This document shows positions 38,301 through 51,016 of a DNA stretch of 64,000 nucleotides, in pieces. The stretch lies in contig NC_134993.1 of assembly GCF_050947335.1 (NCBI RefSeq), positions 9,362,001 to 9,426,000 of the forward strand. The letters run 5' to 3'. Position numbers and translations under genes: made by a program. The stretch comes from Megachile rotundata (taxonomy: Eukaryota; Arthropoda; Insecta; Hymenoptera; Megachilidae). How positions within the stretch are numbered: the stretch's first letter is position 1; the number at the start of each line of letters is the position of its first letter. The notes under the pieces are model-generated. The model did not search any database. It was not told where the DNA came from and saw nothing but the letters and a program-made list of their open reading frames with translations.

Positions 38301-41300
38301 CAGCAACATATCCTGTTATGTACTGGTTGTGGTAACCAACCCTCCGGATATTGTTTCACAAATAAATATTATGAAATTATTTTATCAAGTTGATCTTCTC
38401 AGTGTGTAGTTTAATAATATGAAAAGAAAAACACACACCTGGCTCTGTTTTTACACGCTGCGGTGTGCATCCTGCAAAAAGCAACCATGTAAAAAGAAAA
38501 TGGCGTAGAACGCAATCTGCTTGCACGCACAGCAATTTAAAATCTAGACGCTTTCAATTAAACATGTATCTGTTTTACTTTTTGAGTGTATTTTAATAGT
38601 ATTAAAAAGACAAATAAAATTATACTGTATGTTGCAGAAAAATTTCAAATGTATGTACAAGACACTTTCATATTTTCTGCAAAGTAATTATACGTTTTTG
38701 TACCTGTCTCGAAGTAAATAAAAACACAAATTTGAATTGTGTAAAAGACGTACAGCCATTTTAAAATGGCGACCTATTCAATCCACATTGTGTAGAAATT
38801 TAAAAATCTAAGTACATGAAATTTTGTAGTTTAATAAAATTAATTTTACAGTTACGTGCAATGATTAGTTATTTTTTATTAAATAATGAGTAATAAAATA
38901 TAAATAATATAAAATGGCGGTTATTAAAATTTGTATACTTTCCAGATGAAGGTACGTTTACAATATTTAGCTTTCGAATCGCAACAAGTGAACCAGCTGT
39001 AAAAGCGTTAAAGTATATCCGAAAATATTTTCTAGTACGTTCATGGAATCCCTTTTATTTGCTTGGAGCATGAAACTCTCATCAAAGAGAATGAAACCGT
39101 TATCTATGGTTGAGCGCCTCGTATCCCTCGTAAACAAAAATTAGAATCTCAAAGGTATCAAAGTAACATCCGCCTTGGGGTAAAGTCCGTATTTATAGTC
39201 AGTTACTCAGAGTGCTACTCGGTACTTAAGTTATGGACTGTAGGAAGTATTTCGGGACTATTTTGAAGGGGATGTAACATAGAACGACCGAAAATAAACA
39301 CGACGGAGCACCAAAACGATCTTACGATCGTATTTTCCGAACTACGGTCTGATCGAGTTTACTTATTCATTTGAGGATCACTGGAATTTGTAAAAAAAGA
39401 AGGGGAGAGCTGAAAATTCTTGAATGCGGGAATTAAGTGACGTGGAGGGGAATCTTAGTGAAAAATAGTGAATTATTTTGTTTACATTGATTATTGTTAT
39501 ATTTTTAATTTTTCAAATTTATGTAGATTTAAATTTTTTAATTAGACTAAATTTTCAAATTATCAAATTTCTAAATTTTTAAATTGAATTTTCAAATTAC
39601 CAAATATCTAAATTTCTAAATTTTTAAACTAAATTTGCAAATTATTAAATTTCTGAATTTTCAAATTTTCAAATTACCAAATTTCTACATTTTCAAATTA
39701 AATTTTTAAATTTCTAAATTTTCGACTTACCAAATATCTAAATTTCTAAATTTTTTAACTAAATTTGCAAATTATCAAATTTCTACATCTTCAAACTAAA
39801 TTTTTAAATTTCTAAATTTTCAAATTACCAAATACCTAAATTTCTAGTTTCAAACTGAATTTGTAAATTATCAAATTTCATTTTATATAACTGTAATATT
39901 CCTCCATATCAATTCCACAAACTTAATTCCAATTTAATTACTATTCACAAGTAACGAATAGCCGGCAATAAAAAGTCTATTAATCCCTGAATAATGGCGC
40001 TGGATCAATGGCGACTCAGCAAGAAATCACCATAATAGCGGATAGTTTGCAGATTAACCTAGAAAGGGGTAGCTTATCGGATTTTATCACTTACAAATCT
40101 CTGGAAATGTAAAAAATATTTCTCGTCTGGAATATTGTTAAAAATTTAACTGTTGTCACTTATGTCTTCAAGGTTAATAAAATAATCTTGAAGAATAATT
40201 TAATAAATATAGAAGATGCATAAGAGAAAAAAATTTAGAAGTTCTTCATAAATTTTATTTTTATCATTTTAATTCAAGTGTCAGACTTAATTTTTTTAGT
40301 GAAGTGTGTAGTCTATTTTTATATTTATGGTTAACCTATAGCTATTTTTCCATAAGTTTGTCTATGTCTATACCTTAATGTGTATTTTCTATGCCTTAAT
40401 GTGTACCTACTTTCTGTATGACATAACCTGTTTATAAGGTTACCTCTTGTATAAGGAAATCTGTACATACTTGTACAAGTTAACCTATATTTTTTTATAC
40501 GATAACCTATACATATTTCTATAAGTTAACCTATACCTATTTTTCTATAAGTGAACCTACATTCTATAAGTAATCAATAAAGATTAAATCCAGAATTAAA
40601 TTTTTCTTTTTTAACCCACTATTATTGATTTCTTTCGGATCTAACGAGTACCTGATCGAATTTGTTCTGTTGCATCAACGGTAAATGAAATATTAGTGAT
40701 TTTTTCGGTTGCAGTTGTTGGTAACACGGAAGGTAGCGACTCTGAAGAACTTCTTGCTGGTGTCTCAGCACCTTGCAGCGGTTCACCACCGGCGTCACAA
40801 CCAATTTTATTGGAAACAGAAACACCGCAGGTCGCGGTTGACGCTTCGACCAGCCCCACACTGGCCACCGGAAATGACGAACAACCGAGTGCTAGTACCA
40901 CTAAGCAACTTAGTTTCGAGGTATATTAACCTACTTGTTACCACGATCCAAATGAGGATTTGAATATCCTTTTATCAGTTGCAATGGAATTATATTAAAT
41001 AAAATCAGTTGCAATAGAATTATATTAAATAAAATGTGTATTTGGTAAATATTTATATTCTAGTTTTCAAAATTAATTTTTATTTTAATGTTGTTTAATT
41101 TACACAAATATTCGACATATGAATTTACAACTCATGTGGTAAAATTAAGATAAAAATTTGCAGTTAAATGAATTAAGGCTGAACTGTCAAAATAGTCAAG
41201 TGTCTCAGAAGGAGACAGTCAAATGTTATACAAGTTTTTTATCTTAAAAAACAAAATTTATTAAGGTAATTTTTCTTTAAATCTGTGTCAATCTTCATGA

Positions 41301-44300
41301 ATATAAAGAATTAATATAATTATTAATTTATGCTTCTTTTAAAATTATAATACTTAATATTATATGTGTAATGAAATATATTAGTTATATATCTTACATT
41401 TTTAATTATTTATAGTAGATAACAGACTTTATTAAAAAATATGAATTAATAGTTTAATACATACAAATTCTTTTAATATTTCTTCATCAATTATTATTTT
41501 CTTTACATATTTATTTAAAATTAATTAAAATTTCTTTCCCTCATAAAATTTAAATTAAAACCTCACTAAATGAAAATTTTAAAAATGTTTCAACAGATAC
41601 AAAAAAATAATAATGAACATAAATGATCAGCAGTATATAAAAAATTTTAAAAAATAAATCAAATAATCTAAATACTCAGCAACAAATGTAAATACTCAGT
41701 AATAAATACAAATAATTAGCAACAAATGCAAATACTCAGAAATAAATACAAATAATTAGCAACAAATGCAAATACTCAGCAATAAATACCAATAATCAGC
41801 AACAAATAGAAGTAATCAGCAATAGATACAAGTATTCAGCAACAAGTACAAGTACTCAACAATAGATACAAATACTCAGCAACAAATGCAAATACTCAGC
41901 AATAAGTACAAATAATCAGCAATAAATACAAATGATCAGCAACAAATAGAAATAATCAGCAATAAATATAAGTACTCAGCAACAAGCACAAATACACAGT
42001 AATAGATACAAATACTTAGCAACAAATATAAGTAATCAGCAACAAATACAAGTACTCAGCAACAGCTACTAATAATCAGCAGCAAATATAAATGCTCAAA
42101 AGTAAATATAAATACTTAGCAATAAATGCAAATACTCAGCAGCAAATACAAATGATCAGTAACAAATACAAGTACCTAGCAACAGATACAAATACTCAAT
42201 AATAAATACAAATACTTAGCAACGAATACCCGTACTCAGCAACAAATACAAATAGTTAACAACAAATACAAATGATCAGTAACAAATACAAGTACCTAGC
42301 AACAGATACAAATACTCAATAATAAATACAAATTATTAGCAATATGTATAAATAATCAGCAATATGTACAAATAATCATTCATAAATTCCTGTAATCAGC
42401 ACCAAATCCAAATAATCAGTCCTAAATACAAATAATCACCAGTAAATACGTTTTATCCCAAATTCAGGAATTCGAATGCGACGTGTCGGTAGCAGAAGGC
42501 GACCGAAAGCGGCAAGAATTCTCGTTCACCCTGTACGACTTCGACGGCCACGGGAAGATAACAAAGGACGACATAGCTGGCTTGGTCACTACCATTTACG
42601 ATACCCTGGGTGCCTCCATCCAGGTACCGCCGTGCGGCAGTAAGACGATTAAGGTGAAATTGACTGTGTCGCCGGATCAGAGGAGCAGCCAGCCAAGGAC
42701 CGGCTGTTTGAACGCTTCTTCGCAGCCGACCACCAGCTTTTCCGGAAATTCGTCCTGCTGCCATTTGAAGCACGCGTCCTGCAACAATACGACGGCCGCC
42801 GCTCACACCACGACGACAACAACAACAACAACGGCGCACGGTTTACGCAGAGTTCCTAGAAGGAGAAGGGTGCTTAGACACCGTTGCCAGGTAAGATTGA
42901 TGCCCTTGCGAGGCGAGGATTCGAGGCTCGTTTTTATGCCGACGCGTCCCTCTTTCGTAACCCGACAATTCTAGAAGCTACAGCCGGATTTATCATTTAT
43001 GCGCCTCGAGATTTATGGCCAGATGGAAACTGCGCCGGGTCAACGGTTTTATTCCTTTTTAATTGATCACCATTCGCAAATCGTTTTTTCTGCTGTTTTT
43101 ATGGCCGATTGTGTGTAGTTGCGGTTATTGCTAGATTGAGCTACCGGAAGTTTTAGTAGTTTTGACGTTGATATGTTTTATGTGGTAGTTTTGGGTAGAT
43201 GTAAGAAGTGCTTAGTGAAAGTTTGTTGTAATTTGGATTTGGGTGATTTAGGGTGGGTTTTTTTGGGTGGGTTTGGAGATTTAAGGAGGTGGATATTGGG
43301 GTATGGAATTTTAGGATTTGGAAATAGGGAAATTTGAGAAATTGAAATTTTTGGGACTTCGGATAGAAAATTTGAGAATTTATAAACATTTGGAATTTTG
43401 GGGATTTAGGAGTTTTGAGTTTTGAGTTAGGAATTTTGAGAATTTGGAAATTTTAGAATTTAAAATTTGAGAACATCAATTTGAAAATTTTAGAATACAG
43501 AAGTTTAAGAATTTGAAAATTTGGGTTTTGGAGATTTAGGAATTGGGGAATGAATATGTGGAGTTTTGAGAATTTGGAAATTTGAATATTTTGAGAGAAT
43601 TTGGAATTCAAAAAAATTTGTTAACTTGGAAATTAGGGAAATTGAAAAAATTCTAAATTTGGGAATTTAGAAATAGAAGTACTTTAAAATTTAGAATTTG
43701 AAAATTTGGGTTTTGGAGAATTAGGAATTAGGGAATGAGTATGTGGAATTTTGAGAATTTGGAACTTTGAATATTTTGAGGGGAATTGAAATTCAAAAAA
43801 ATTTTGTCAACTTAGAAATTTGAGAAACTGCAAAATTCTAAATTTAGAAATTTAAGAATAGAAATACTTTAAATTTTAGAACTTGGAAATTTGAAAATTT
43901 TAGAATATAGAAGTTTGAAAATTTGAAAATTTGGGAATACAGATATTAACAAAAATTTGACTATTTTGAAAAAGTTCATGTAACACTACACTGCTTTTAG
44001 TAGCCATCATAATTTCTTACTTTTATAATATTTAATATTACATACATATACAAAAATATATAATTATACATATAATATATACTATCATATATCATAAAAA
44101 AATATTATAATTATAAACTATTATATATTATAAAAATTTCATAATTATGAACTATTATATATTATTAAAATTTCATAATTATAAACTACTATGTATTGTA
44201 AAAGTATCATAACTATAATATATACTATAAGAATGCATAATTTCCATAATATAATATTTTGTACAAAAAGTGCCCTATATAAACAAGCAATAAAAATCAA

Positions 44301-45689
44301 ATTTTTGCTGTTTATTTTATTCAGAACGAACAGAAAGAAGTGGACACTCACAGCGAAGATGAGGGTGAAAACGCGCGAACGAATCGAATAAAGCAGGAGG
44401 AATTACGCAGAAGGGTGGGGCCCGTACCTCATTTACCGTCACCCTATTCCAATAGCTCCGAGGGTGATATCAGCGACGACAGTGACGTTTCCCCGGCAGT
44501 TTCCCCCTTGGCGCCTCTCCTCACGACTAATCAACGAAAACGCAGTGGTGCCTTACAAAGGCAACAACTCTTGGAAATCATTCAGGCGAACATGGAAAAG
44601 AATAACCTCAGTTTTCATACGTCAAGGTATCTTTCTCTTTAAATCACGTGGAAAATTCTATCTGCTTTGAACGATGAAAGACTCACCTTTGTAATCAACC
44701 CCTTCAAAGATACATGTGTGCATATACACATAAACTGTATATGCATACATATAAAGTGATATTAATATAAATGTAAATATAAGTATATAAATATAAATTG
44801 ATATATTTATACAGGGTCTGTCATTAATTAAATTCATGTATCTTACAATTTTAATTAAAACAAATCTACTTGTAATCTGAAGGGTTGACTTTATATGTTT
44901 GAATTGCATTATAATTACACCAACTTTATTAAGATTAAAAACTGACCAATCATATCTTTTCTGCCGGGCCGCAGCTCACTCAGCGGGTCACGTGACTGAC
45001 ATGTCTGCTCGAGAAAATATGTCACCGGCACAGAAAAACCTAACCTAACCGATCGTTCCAGGAAACGGCATCAGAACGAGCAACTGCGCGTTCCATCACA
45101 GGCTCCTCACGTCGAGTCTGCGGCGCACTATAATCAGGAGTGTCGATCGCCATCGGAGCCTCGGCCTACGCCGACTGCGTACCACAAGCCGACACGGGAA
45201 AAGCCTCAGGGTTACACGACCTTTTCCAAGGTGCCGGCAAAGTCACGGGGTAATCTGAGGAAATCCCGGACGCAGTACGGTCTTCAGAGGAATAACACCG
45301 CGGTGCAGCCACCTCGAGCCTACGTGCAGCCTCAAGTTCTTCCTCGTAGCAATCCCAACGCGTACGACCAAACCAATCGCAATGTCGGTAATCTGATACC
45401 GAACAGTCAGCATCCGATCAATCAGACACCGCCGAACAATCATAATGTTCAACGCAACGAGACGACCGCGCAGTTCGGACAAACGCAGCAACAGTGCGGT
45501 AAATCGAGCAAGAAACACCAGCTGAAACACGCGACCAGAGAACAGGACCAGGCCAGAGCCATGGTCCAGGTTGTCCGCTGGTTGGAGAGAGAGTTCTCGC
45601 AGAACGCGGCTGCCAGCTCCGGTCGCAAACACGTCCACGAACACATTCATCATCATTATCATCATTACCACACAGAGGCTCTTGTTTGA
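32322..45689 (+). CDS. nkd: Naked cuticle, Dishevelled-binding Wnt antagonist
   Basis: Intracellular feedback inhibitor of Wnt signalling that binds Dishevelled. Exons: 32322-32385, 40715-40920, 42468-42890, 44325-44626, 45062-45689; GT/AG ends, phases match, 540 aa. The N-terminus MATGLVKWWRARFLAGYRPF, followed across the 8.3-kb intron by SDSEEL, resembles the insect Nkd N-terminus. That is why ATG 32322 is preferred to 32307, which adds five residues. Exon 3 carries the single EF-hand (about residues 107-140). Its loop DFDGHGKITKDD has His at position 5 and Asp at 12, so it is not a canonical calcium loop. A family block GSKTIKVKLTVSPDQ follows. Exons 4-5 are low-complexity and polar. The C-terminus ends in a histidine cluster (HVHEHIHHHYHHYH), a Nkd family hallmark. 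Exon 5 is much GC-richer than the introns. Confidence 0.93.
32985..33900. repeat. AT-rich low-complexity satellite, G-bearing strand on plus
   Basis: Nearly 0.9 kb of phrases such as ttttggaattttgaaatttt with few cytosines on plus. No fixed long period. Oriented opposite to the tract at 34735-35715. Confidence 0.7.
34735..35715. repeat. AT-rich satellite, C-bearing strand on plus (ccaaattt/ccaaatt)
   Basis: Strongly repetitive alternation of aaattcc and aaatttcc (composite about 15 bp), best ordered at 34860-35150, then decaying. The regularity creates long artificial minus-strand frames rich in N, L, E, F, G, W and I. Confidence 0.85.
37600..38110. repeat. Tandem repeat, unit about 70 bp, about seven diverged copies
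   Basis: The block gtcagtttaatacattctt (or close variants) recurs at roughly 37700, 37770, 37840, 37905, 37970 and 38040, a spacing near 65-70 bp. Between blocks is a common pattern of ttgcacatatgttatattaa then ttttttg. Confidence 0.75.
39480..39890. repeat. AT-rich satellite (aaatttctaaattttcaaatt)
   Basis: C-bearing strand on plus. Loosely periodic, with accaaatatctaaatttcta occurring at least twice (about 39600 and 39728) and a variant near 39828. Confidence 0.7.
40310..40580. repeat. Diverged short tandem repeats (ttaacctatacctattttt)
   Basis: Phrases like ataagttaacctatacctat and tctataccttaatgtgta recur with spacing near 30-35 bp directly upstream of nkd exon 2. Degenerate, with no exact period. 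Confidence 0.5.
41660..42445. repeat. 20-bp minisatellite, about 38 copies, in nkd intron 2
   Basis: The unit agcaacaaatacaaatactc and variants (agcaataaatacaaataatc) repeat every 20 bp for nearly 0.8 kb. The array ends only about 20-25 bp before the acceptor of the EF-hand exon, so it covers the expected branch-point and upstream intron region. Copies vary at a few fixed positions. A higher-order repeat of roughly 120 bp is visible (similar blocks at about 42150 and 42270). Confidence 0.9.
43290..43960. repeat. AT-rich satellite with a 185-bp tandem duplication, nkd intron 3
   Basis: G-bearing on plus. Within it, copy 1 (about 43505-43690) and copy 2 (about 43691-43880) share gaatttgaaaatttgggttt, then aatatgtgg/agtatgtgg, ttgaatattttga and aattcaaaaaaattt. 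The block gggttttgg is at 43523 and 43708. Confidence 0.75.
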
Positions 45690-46040
45690 TCCGTTCGTCG
45701 CTCAAAGGACACTCGGGGCTGATATTCGCGGTATGCTGTTGTTCTGAATCGTATACGACCGGTGAAAGTTGACCACTTCAAGCTTTATGTATAATAGTTT
45801 ACTTCTTCGTGTGTTCGGAGTATATTTGCGGATCGATTAACACTTTCGCCGCGGACCGAGGTGTATTTGGTGGGTGAACGGAACAAGTGGAATCGATGTT
45901 AATGGGTTAATACGCGTCTGGTAAGTTGGCACGCGGAGCGGTAAGACTCGTATTGTTTCCGAGCGCCAACTTACCGGACGTATGGTACCGGATTCAATTG
46001 ATATTAATGCGCATTTTATGTGGAATTGCGACTCGAACGT
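45690..46040 (+). other. nkd 3' UTR start
   Basis: Follows the nkd stop; moderately GC-rich, with no further conserved frame. The first canonical AATAAA downstream that I find is at 46922-46927, which would make the 3' UTR about 1.2 kb and include the satellite at 46040-46790. Extent is uncertain. Confidence 0.4.
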
Positions 46041-46790
46041 TTTGGGTTTGTGGAATTTCGAGTTTGAAGCACTTTCAATTTTTTATGTGCTTCATATTTT
46101 GGGCATTTCGAGTCTGCAGATGTTCAAGTATAAGTTCTAAACTTGAGGCATCAAAGCCTCATACGTTCAAGTTAAAAGGTTCTGGAGTTTCAGATGCTTC
46201 AAGTTTGAGACATTTTAAATTTGAAGCATTTCAAGTTTGAAGCTTATCAAGTTTTCTTCTTATATTTTAAGTTTGAGGCATTTTGAGCTTAAAATAATTT
46301 AAATTTGAAGCATTATGAGTTTGTAAAATCCTCAAAAATGTAAGACGGTTGTAAAATATCCCAAATTTAAAGCATTATGATTTAGAAATTTTTCAAGTTT
46401 GAGGCCATTTTAAAACGTTCCAAGCCCGAAATCATTTTGAACTCATATTATACCTAATTTGAAGCCATTTTGATGGAACGTTTCAAGCATAAGGCCAGTT
46501 AAAATTTGAGATTATGTTGAGCTAGAAGAGTACTAATGTTTGAAGCATTTTCTGGCATGAAATTTTCCAAGTTTGAAGCATTTCAGACTTGCAACATGTT
46601 AAATTTAAAACGTTGTGAAATTGAAGTTTGGTAAATTTCAAATGTTCTAATATTGAAGAGTTCTAAACTTGATGCATTCTGAACTTAATGAGTTGCAAAT
46701 TTGAAGCATTCTGAATAATTTCAAGACTGAAAGATTTTAAGATGGGAGCGTTTCTAATTTAAAGCGTTTCGCATTTGAATTTTCCCGCGC
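46040..46790. repeat. Low-complexity satellite (ttcaagtttgaagcattt type)
   Basis: About 0.75 kb in which tttgaagcattt/tttgaggcattttgag phrases recur about every 15-25 bp with decay. The wording differs from the aaattt satellites (gcatt and tcaag cores), so it is probably a distinct family. Confidence 0.75.
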
Positions 46791-49700
46791 TTGAAGTCAT
46801 ATTAGAATCTGTGAAGATCCCAGCCAACGCAGAAAGTGTTAAATCGTTACTTTTGTTCTTATAAATCCACAAAATCCTTATTCCAGACTATTACATACAT
46901 AGTTTGCAACAATATCTGTAAAATAAAATTCTGTCTCTCTTTTTGAATTCATCCAGAAATTTTTATACTGATTTTACATATAGCGTAAAAAGTCATACTT
47001 TGACCTACAAACTGAGGATCAAAATAGCTGTTCTTATAGTTATCTTAAGATGCCTAAATGGCAAAGAATGAATGTTTGTTACTCGATTTCTACATTTTGC
47101 TACATTTCTCAATGTACCAGTTTATACACACGTTTTTATTCGTTAAAGTGTACTGTGTTCCTGTTTAACAACATGTCAGAAAATACCACGCTTAAGGAGA
47201 CCTCACATGATCAATATTATAATTACTAGTTACTGGATTTTAGTAACTAGGTTAAACTTTTTAAACAATTGAAAATTAAAAACGTTTTAGAAGAAAGGAC
47301 GCTATAAAAAGATTGATATCATTTTAATCTTTTTTTAGTGCATTATTTTTTATTATATACATTATTTGTTCTGTCTCAAACATTAAAAAAATTAAAATAG
47401 ATAATGTTAACCATAACTAGAAAAGTTTCTTATACTATCAATATTTCAGAATCCGGAATATTTATTATTGTTAATAATATTGATAACATTTATTTACAAT
47501 ATATAATAATTAAAAATTTTTAAATATTGATTATCTGAGATCTCCATTACATATAGTTCGTTTCTAATTTTTATATAGATTCTGTACGATTTCGATGACC
47601 AGTTTGATAATCACTGCCAATCTTCGTAAAATGTTTCAGCCCAATTACATAGTCGATCAATGATGAATCAAAGTGTGAATCACGTTTGATTTTACACATC
47701 ATTGACATCGCCTACAATTTATAATCGAGAAGTTCTATTCTTGAGGCGTGTAATCGTGTTCATCTTATCTTATAGGGATTGTTAATTATTTATCATAACG
47801 GTATAGGTCAATCTTTCTTCTGTTACGAATATACTTTTCCATCTCTTCATGATCATAATTATTATGAAGATCCACGACGATACCAATGATCTTACTATAT
47901 TAAACTGCTACAAGGGTTGTTATTTCTAATATCTTGTAACTTGATACGTTCTTGTATATAAACAATTTTGTAATCTAAAGAGACACTCTTCCACATTTTC
48001 AAAAGGAAAATCCATTGAATTTTCCTTTGACAAAAGCGTATAATGGTGAGCATAGTAGGCTTTCCTAAACAAAATGGCGTCGCAAAAGATTATTGTTAAT
48101 GAATTTACAAATTTATCAAATTTTCATCTTTACAAAGTTTAATATTTAGAAATTTAGTACTTTAGAATTTTAGGAGTTTGAGATTTTGAGAATTAGTGAT
48201 TTATAAATTTGAAAATTAGTAATTTATAAATTTGAAAATTTGAAAATGAGTAATTTATAAATGTGAACAGTTAGAAATTGTGAAATGTGGAAATGTGAAA
48301 ATTTAGAAATTGTGAAATGCGAAAACGTGAAAATTTAAGAATATTGGAAACCTGAGGAAGCCTACGTTGTTCGAATGTACAAAAATTTCCTACAAATTCG
48401 CGTTGCGTTTTAGTACAAAATACAGGGATTCTCTTGTTGGCAGAAATCTGTTTAATTTGACGTAACAAGAGTACGATAATTGTATGACTATTCGATCTAT
48501 TTATAATGAGCAATGTAATTTCGTACGAACAGTATTAGTGCGTAGCAATAACCACTATACAGTTGTTTAAAATCTTGTGGACTCCGGATATGCAAAGTAG
48601 AAATTCATAGAGATATTTTAAACAAGATAATGATAACGGAACCAGATTTATGAAAACGTATACTTACTTAGGGGACAAAGTGCTTTTCTAACTTGAGCTT
48701 CCTTGCTGAATATTTATGCAGACATGTCTGCGATTTTGTCTTAGACGTTAAGTGTTTCAAGATACCTCTCGATGGATTTCCTTTGAATATTTCTCTCATT
48801 CATATGGACAGATATATTTATTTAACTGAACTGAGAAACAAACGAGTTGTAAGTAAACGTTTAGTCAGAGAATCAAGAACATTGAGTGACTGAATGTAAA
48901 AATATTATTATTGATATTAATATAACAAAATATTAATGTTAATATTAATACAACAAAATGTTAATATCAATTTCATATTTAATTTAAACCTTAATTGCAA
49001 ATTAAATATGTAAATTTTTTCTTGATTTAAATATACAATTTTGCAATCAGAAATTAAATAAAAATTGACACTTTTATGAGGTACTAGGATTATTTGGTAT
49101 TAAATTTGATTTGTTAAAAATCAGTAGTTCAGTGTTTCTCTTGATTCAATATTAGAGTTGTAATTTTTATGAGTGTTTTCATGGTTCAAACTCGTTCTCA
49201 TAAAAATTACAACAAAAATAAATGGTGCTCCTATATTCCAACGAATACAATAGTTTACTCCGTAATGGCGTTAATTCTACATCCGTTGTATTTATGCTGC
49301 ATTTTCCGACAATACGAGAAAGTATTAAGGTAATAATTCTAAGGGAACAAATCGTGTAATTCGTATTTGACCTGAACTTATGACATTGTTTTCTAATTGT
49401 CTCAATTTTTCATTTATACAATTTTTTGTTAATCTTAATATTCTGAAAAGAAATTTGATATTCCTCCTTTTGTGCAGTATCGTTTATAATTATTTAAAAA
49501 CTATCCAACTATTGAGTTAATTATTTAAAAACTATCTAACTATTGAGTTAATTATTTTCAATAAAAAATCACTAAATTATTAACTTAATTATCAATAAAT
49601 AAGATGTGTATTTTCTAATTTAATCATAGGAGTAAAAAACAGAATAAACTTAGTTAGAAAATTATTAATTAAAATTGCAAGATTTAAAAATGTATATAAA

Positions 49701-51000
49701 AAATTAGCTAATGTCCTTTATTTTTTAATTTTGGATATTTGAATAATTTTAAACGATACTTAAATTCAAATGAATTTCCATAAAAAAATTGTCAAGGACT
49801 TAATGGAGGAAATATGTATACGTACCTTTCAAGACTTAACTTTTGAGTACAGATATAGGGTTGTAAAAAAATAATAAAAAGAAAAATGATGGACTTATTA
49901 AGAGTGCCTTGTCATACCTTTGTTATATTATGCAAGTATTAACTATCGAATCTCTTTTATAAAGAAAAAAAACATTTCCTTGTATTCCAATGAATCATTG
50001 AATGTTTATGTAATTAAAGATAATGTTCATTTTAGTGGTATATTATTGGACCATACATTATATTATTCGGAAATGCATGATGTTTAGGTCTAAATAACCG
50101 AAATTGTTGCGGATATTTTTCTATCAAAGGACTCGACGAGGAGTGTATAATTATAATATTTATTAATTACTATAGATATTACTAACAGTACGATTAGACA
50201 CGATGACAATTGCTACTTTGTACATTTATTAAGTCTGGAATGGTCGGTGCCATTCGGAGACATGTAATTTTATATCGATCTTTGTAACCATTGTAGATAT
50301 TTTGTGTAATGTATTTTTTACTGATATTTATTAAAACACACATTTTTTGATACTACATTATTGGAATTCAACTCGAATTCCTTCTCTACAGAGTGTTTCA
50401 AGCGGGTAAATAAAGTCTCGAAATTATTCTCATTTTTCTTTGTACACCCTTACAATTTAACCTTATTCCTTTCAAATTTCGCGCGCTGACATGAATAATA
50501 ATTTCTTATCAATAACTGTTGGTATACTTTATATTTTATACAGATAACTTTAAGAACTACATAAAAATTCTAATTAGTTTATTTTAGCATTAAATTTATA
50601 TAAAAAACACTTATTTTGCAATTTAATGTTACATACACATTTGCATTACAAATTAAAGTAACGTAATTTAATTTTTTTAAAATATAATAGTTTAAAATTA
50701 ATAGTCTGCTACAAAATAAATAATTTAGAAGAAAAATATTTTGAAAATATGTGAAAATCTACCATCACACGTTTTTAACATTTAAATTTGCGCGCGCAAA
50801 TACCACTACTGTCACATAGCAGCGGACAGTAAAATTATTGAAATAAAAAATTGCAGTATTCTTCAAAATTTGCGACCTTTTCGTTTTGTTAGATCAAATA
50901 TAATATTCTACGATCTCATTAAATCTAAACGTTGTTTTCATAATGTGCTAAAAGCGTGACAAACGAAAATAAGAAAAACGTCATTTTATGGACAAAAAGC
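46791..51000. other. AT-rich intergenic DNA between nkd and NKAP
   Basis: Some 4.2 kb with no supported gene. It contains a short AT satellite (48100-48350), a local duplication ttatttaaaaactatccaac/ttatttaaaaactatctaac at 49490-49550, and only small random ORFs. No tRNA or other structured RNA recognised. Confidence 0.45.
48100..48350. repeat. Short AT-rich satellite
   Basis: Phrases gtaatttataaatttgaaaa and gaaatgtggaaatgtgaaaa repeat several times. Similar to the G-bearing tracts near nkd but shorter. Confidence 0.6.
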
Positions 51001-51002
51001 GT

Positions 51003-51016
51003 GGCGCCATCTAGCG
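51003..51016 (-). promoter_or_regulatory. CTCF-like motif upstream of NKAP
   Basis: ggcgccatctagcg; its reverse complement cgctagatggcgcc resembles the conserved animal CTCF core (CCACTAGATGGCGC-like). A second, weaker copy (gacgccatctaatagcgg) lies at 51222-51239 next to an E-box CACGTG at 51217-51222. Motif similarity only. Confidence 0.4.

Larger units (their letters stand above)
32386..40714 (+). other. nkd intron 1 (8.3 kb)
   Basis: The donor tttctg|gtaagc and acceptor ggttgcag|ttgttgg are consistent in phase. The intron holds two large AT satellites, a roughly 70-bp tandem repeat, and CG-rich patches at about 34080-34600, 35750-36450 and 37020-37300. These patches stand out from the AT-rich background and are candidates for enhancers or alternative promoters. 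ORFs in the patches and satellites show no known motif. Confidence 0.6.

Noticed and set aside
41660..42445. CRISPR-like direct repeat array
   Set aside because: Units are contiguous with no unique spacers, and the host DNA is a eukaryotic intron; it is a minisatellite.
45243..45671. 142-codon minus-strand frame opposite nkd exon 5
   Set aside because: Shadow of the GC-rich nkd coding exon; no family similarity.
50390..50450. Possible second mariner-like terminus (gagtgtttcaagcgggtaaa ... tacaccct)
   Set aside because: Only a short, imperfect pair of ends about 60 bp apart; not enough to call an element.
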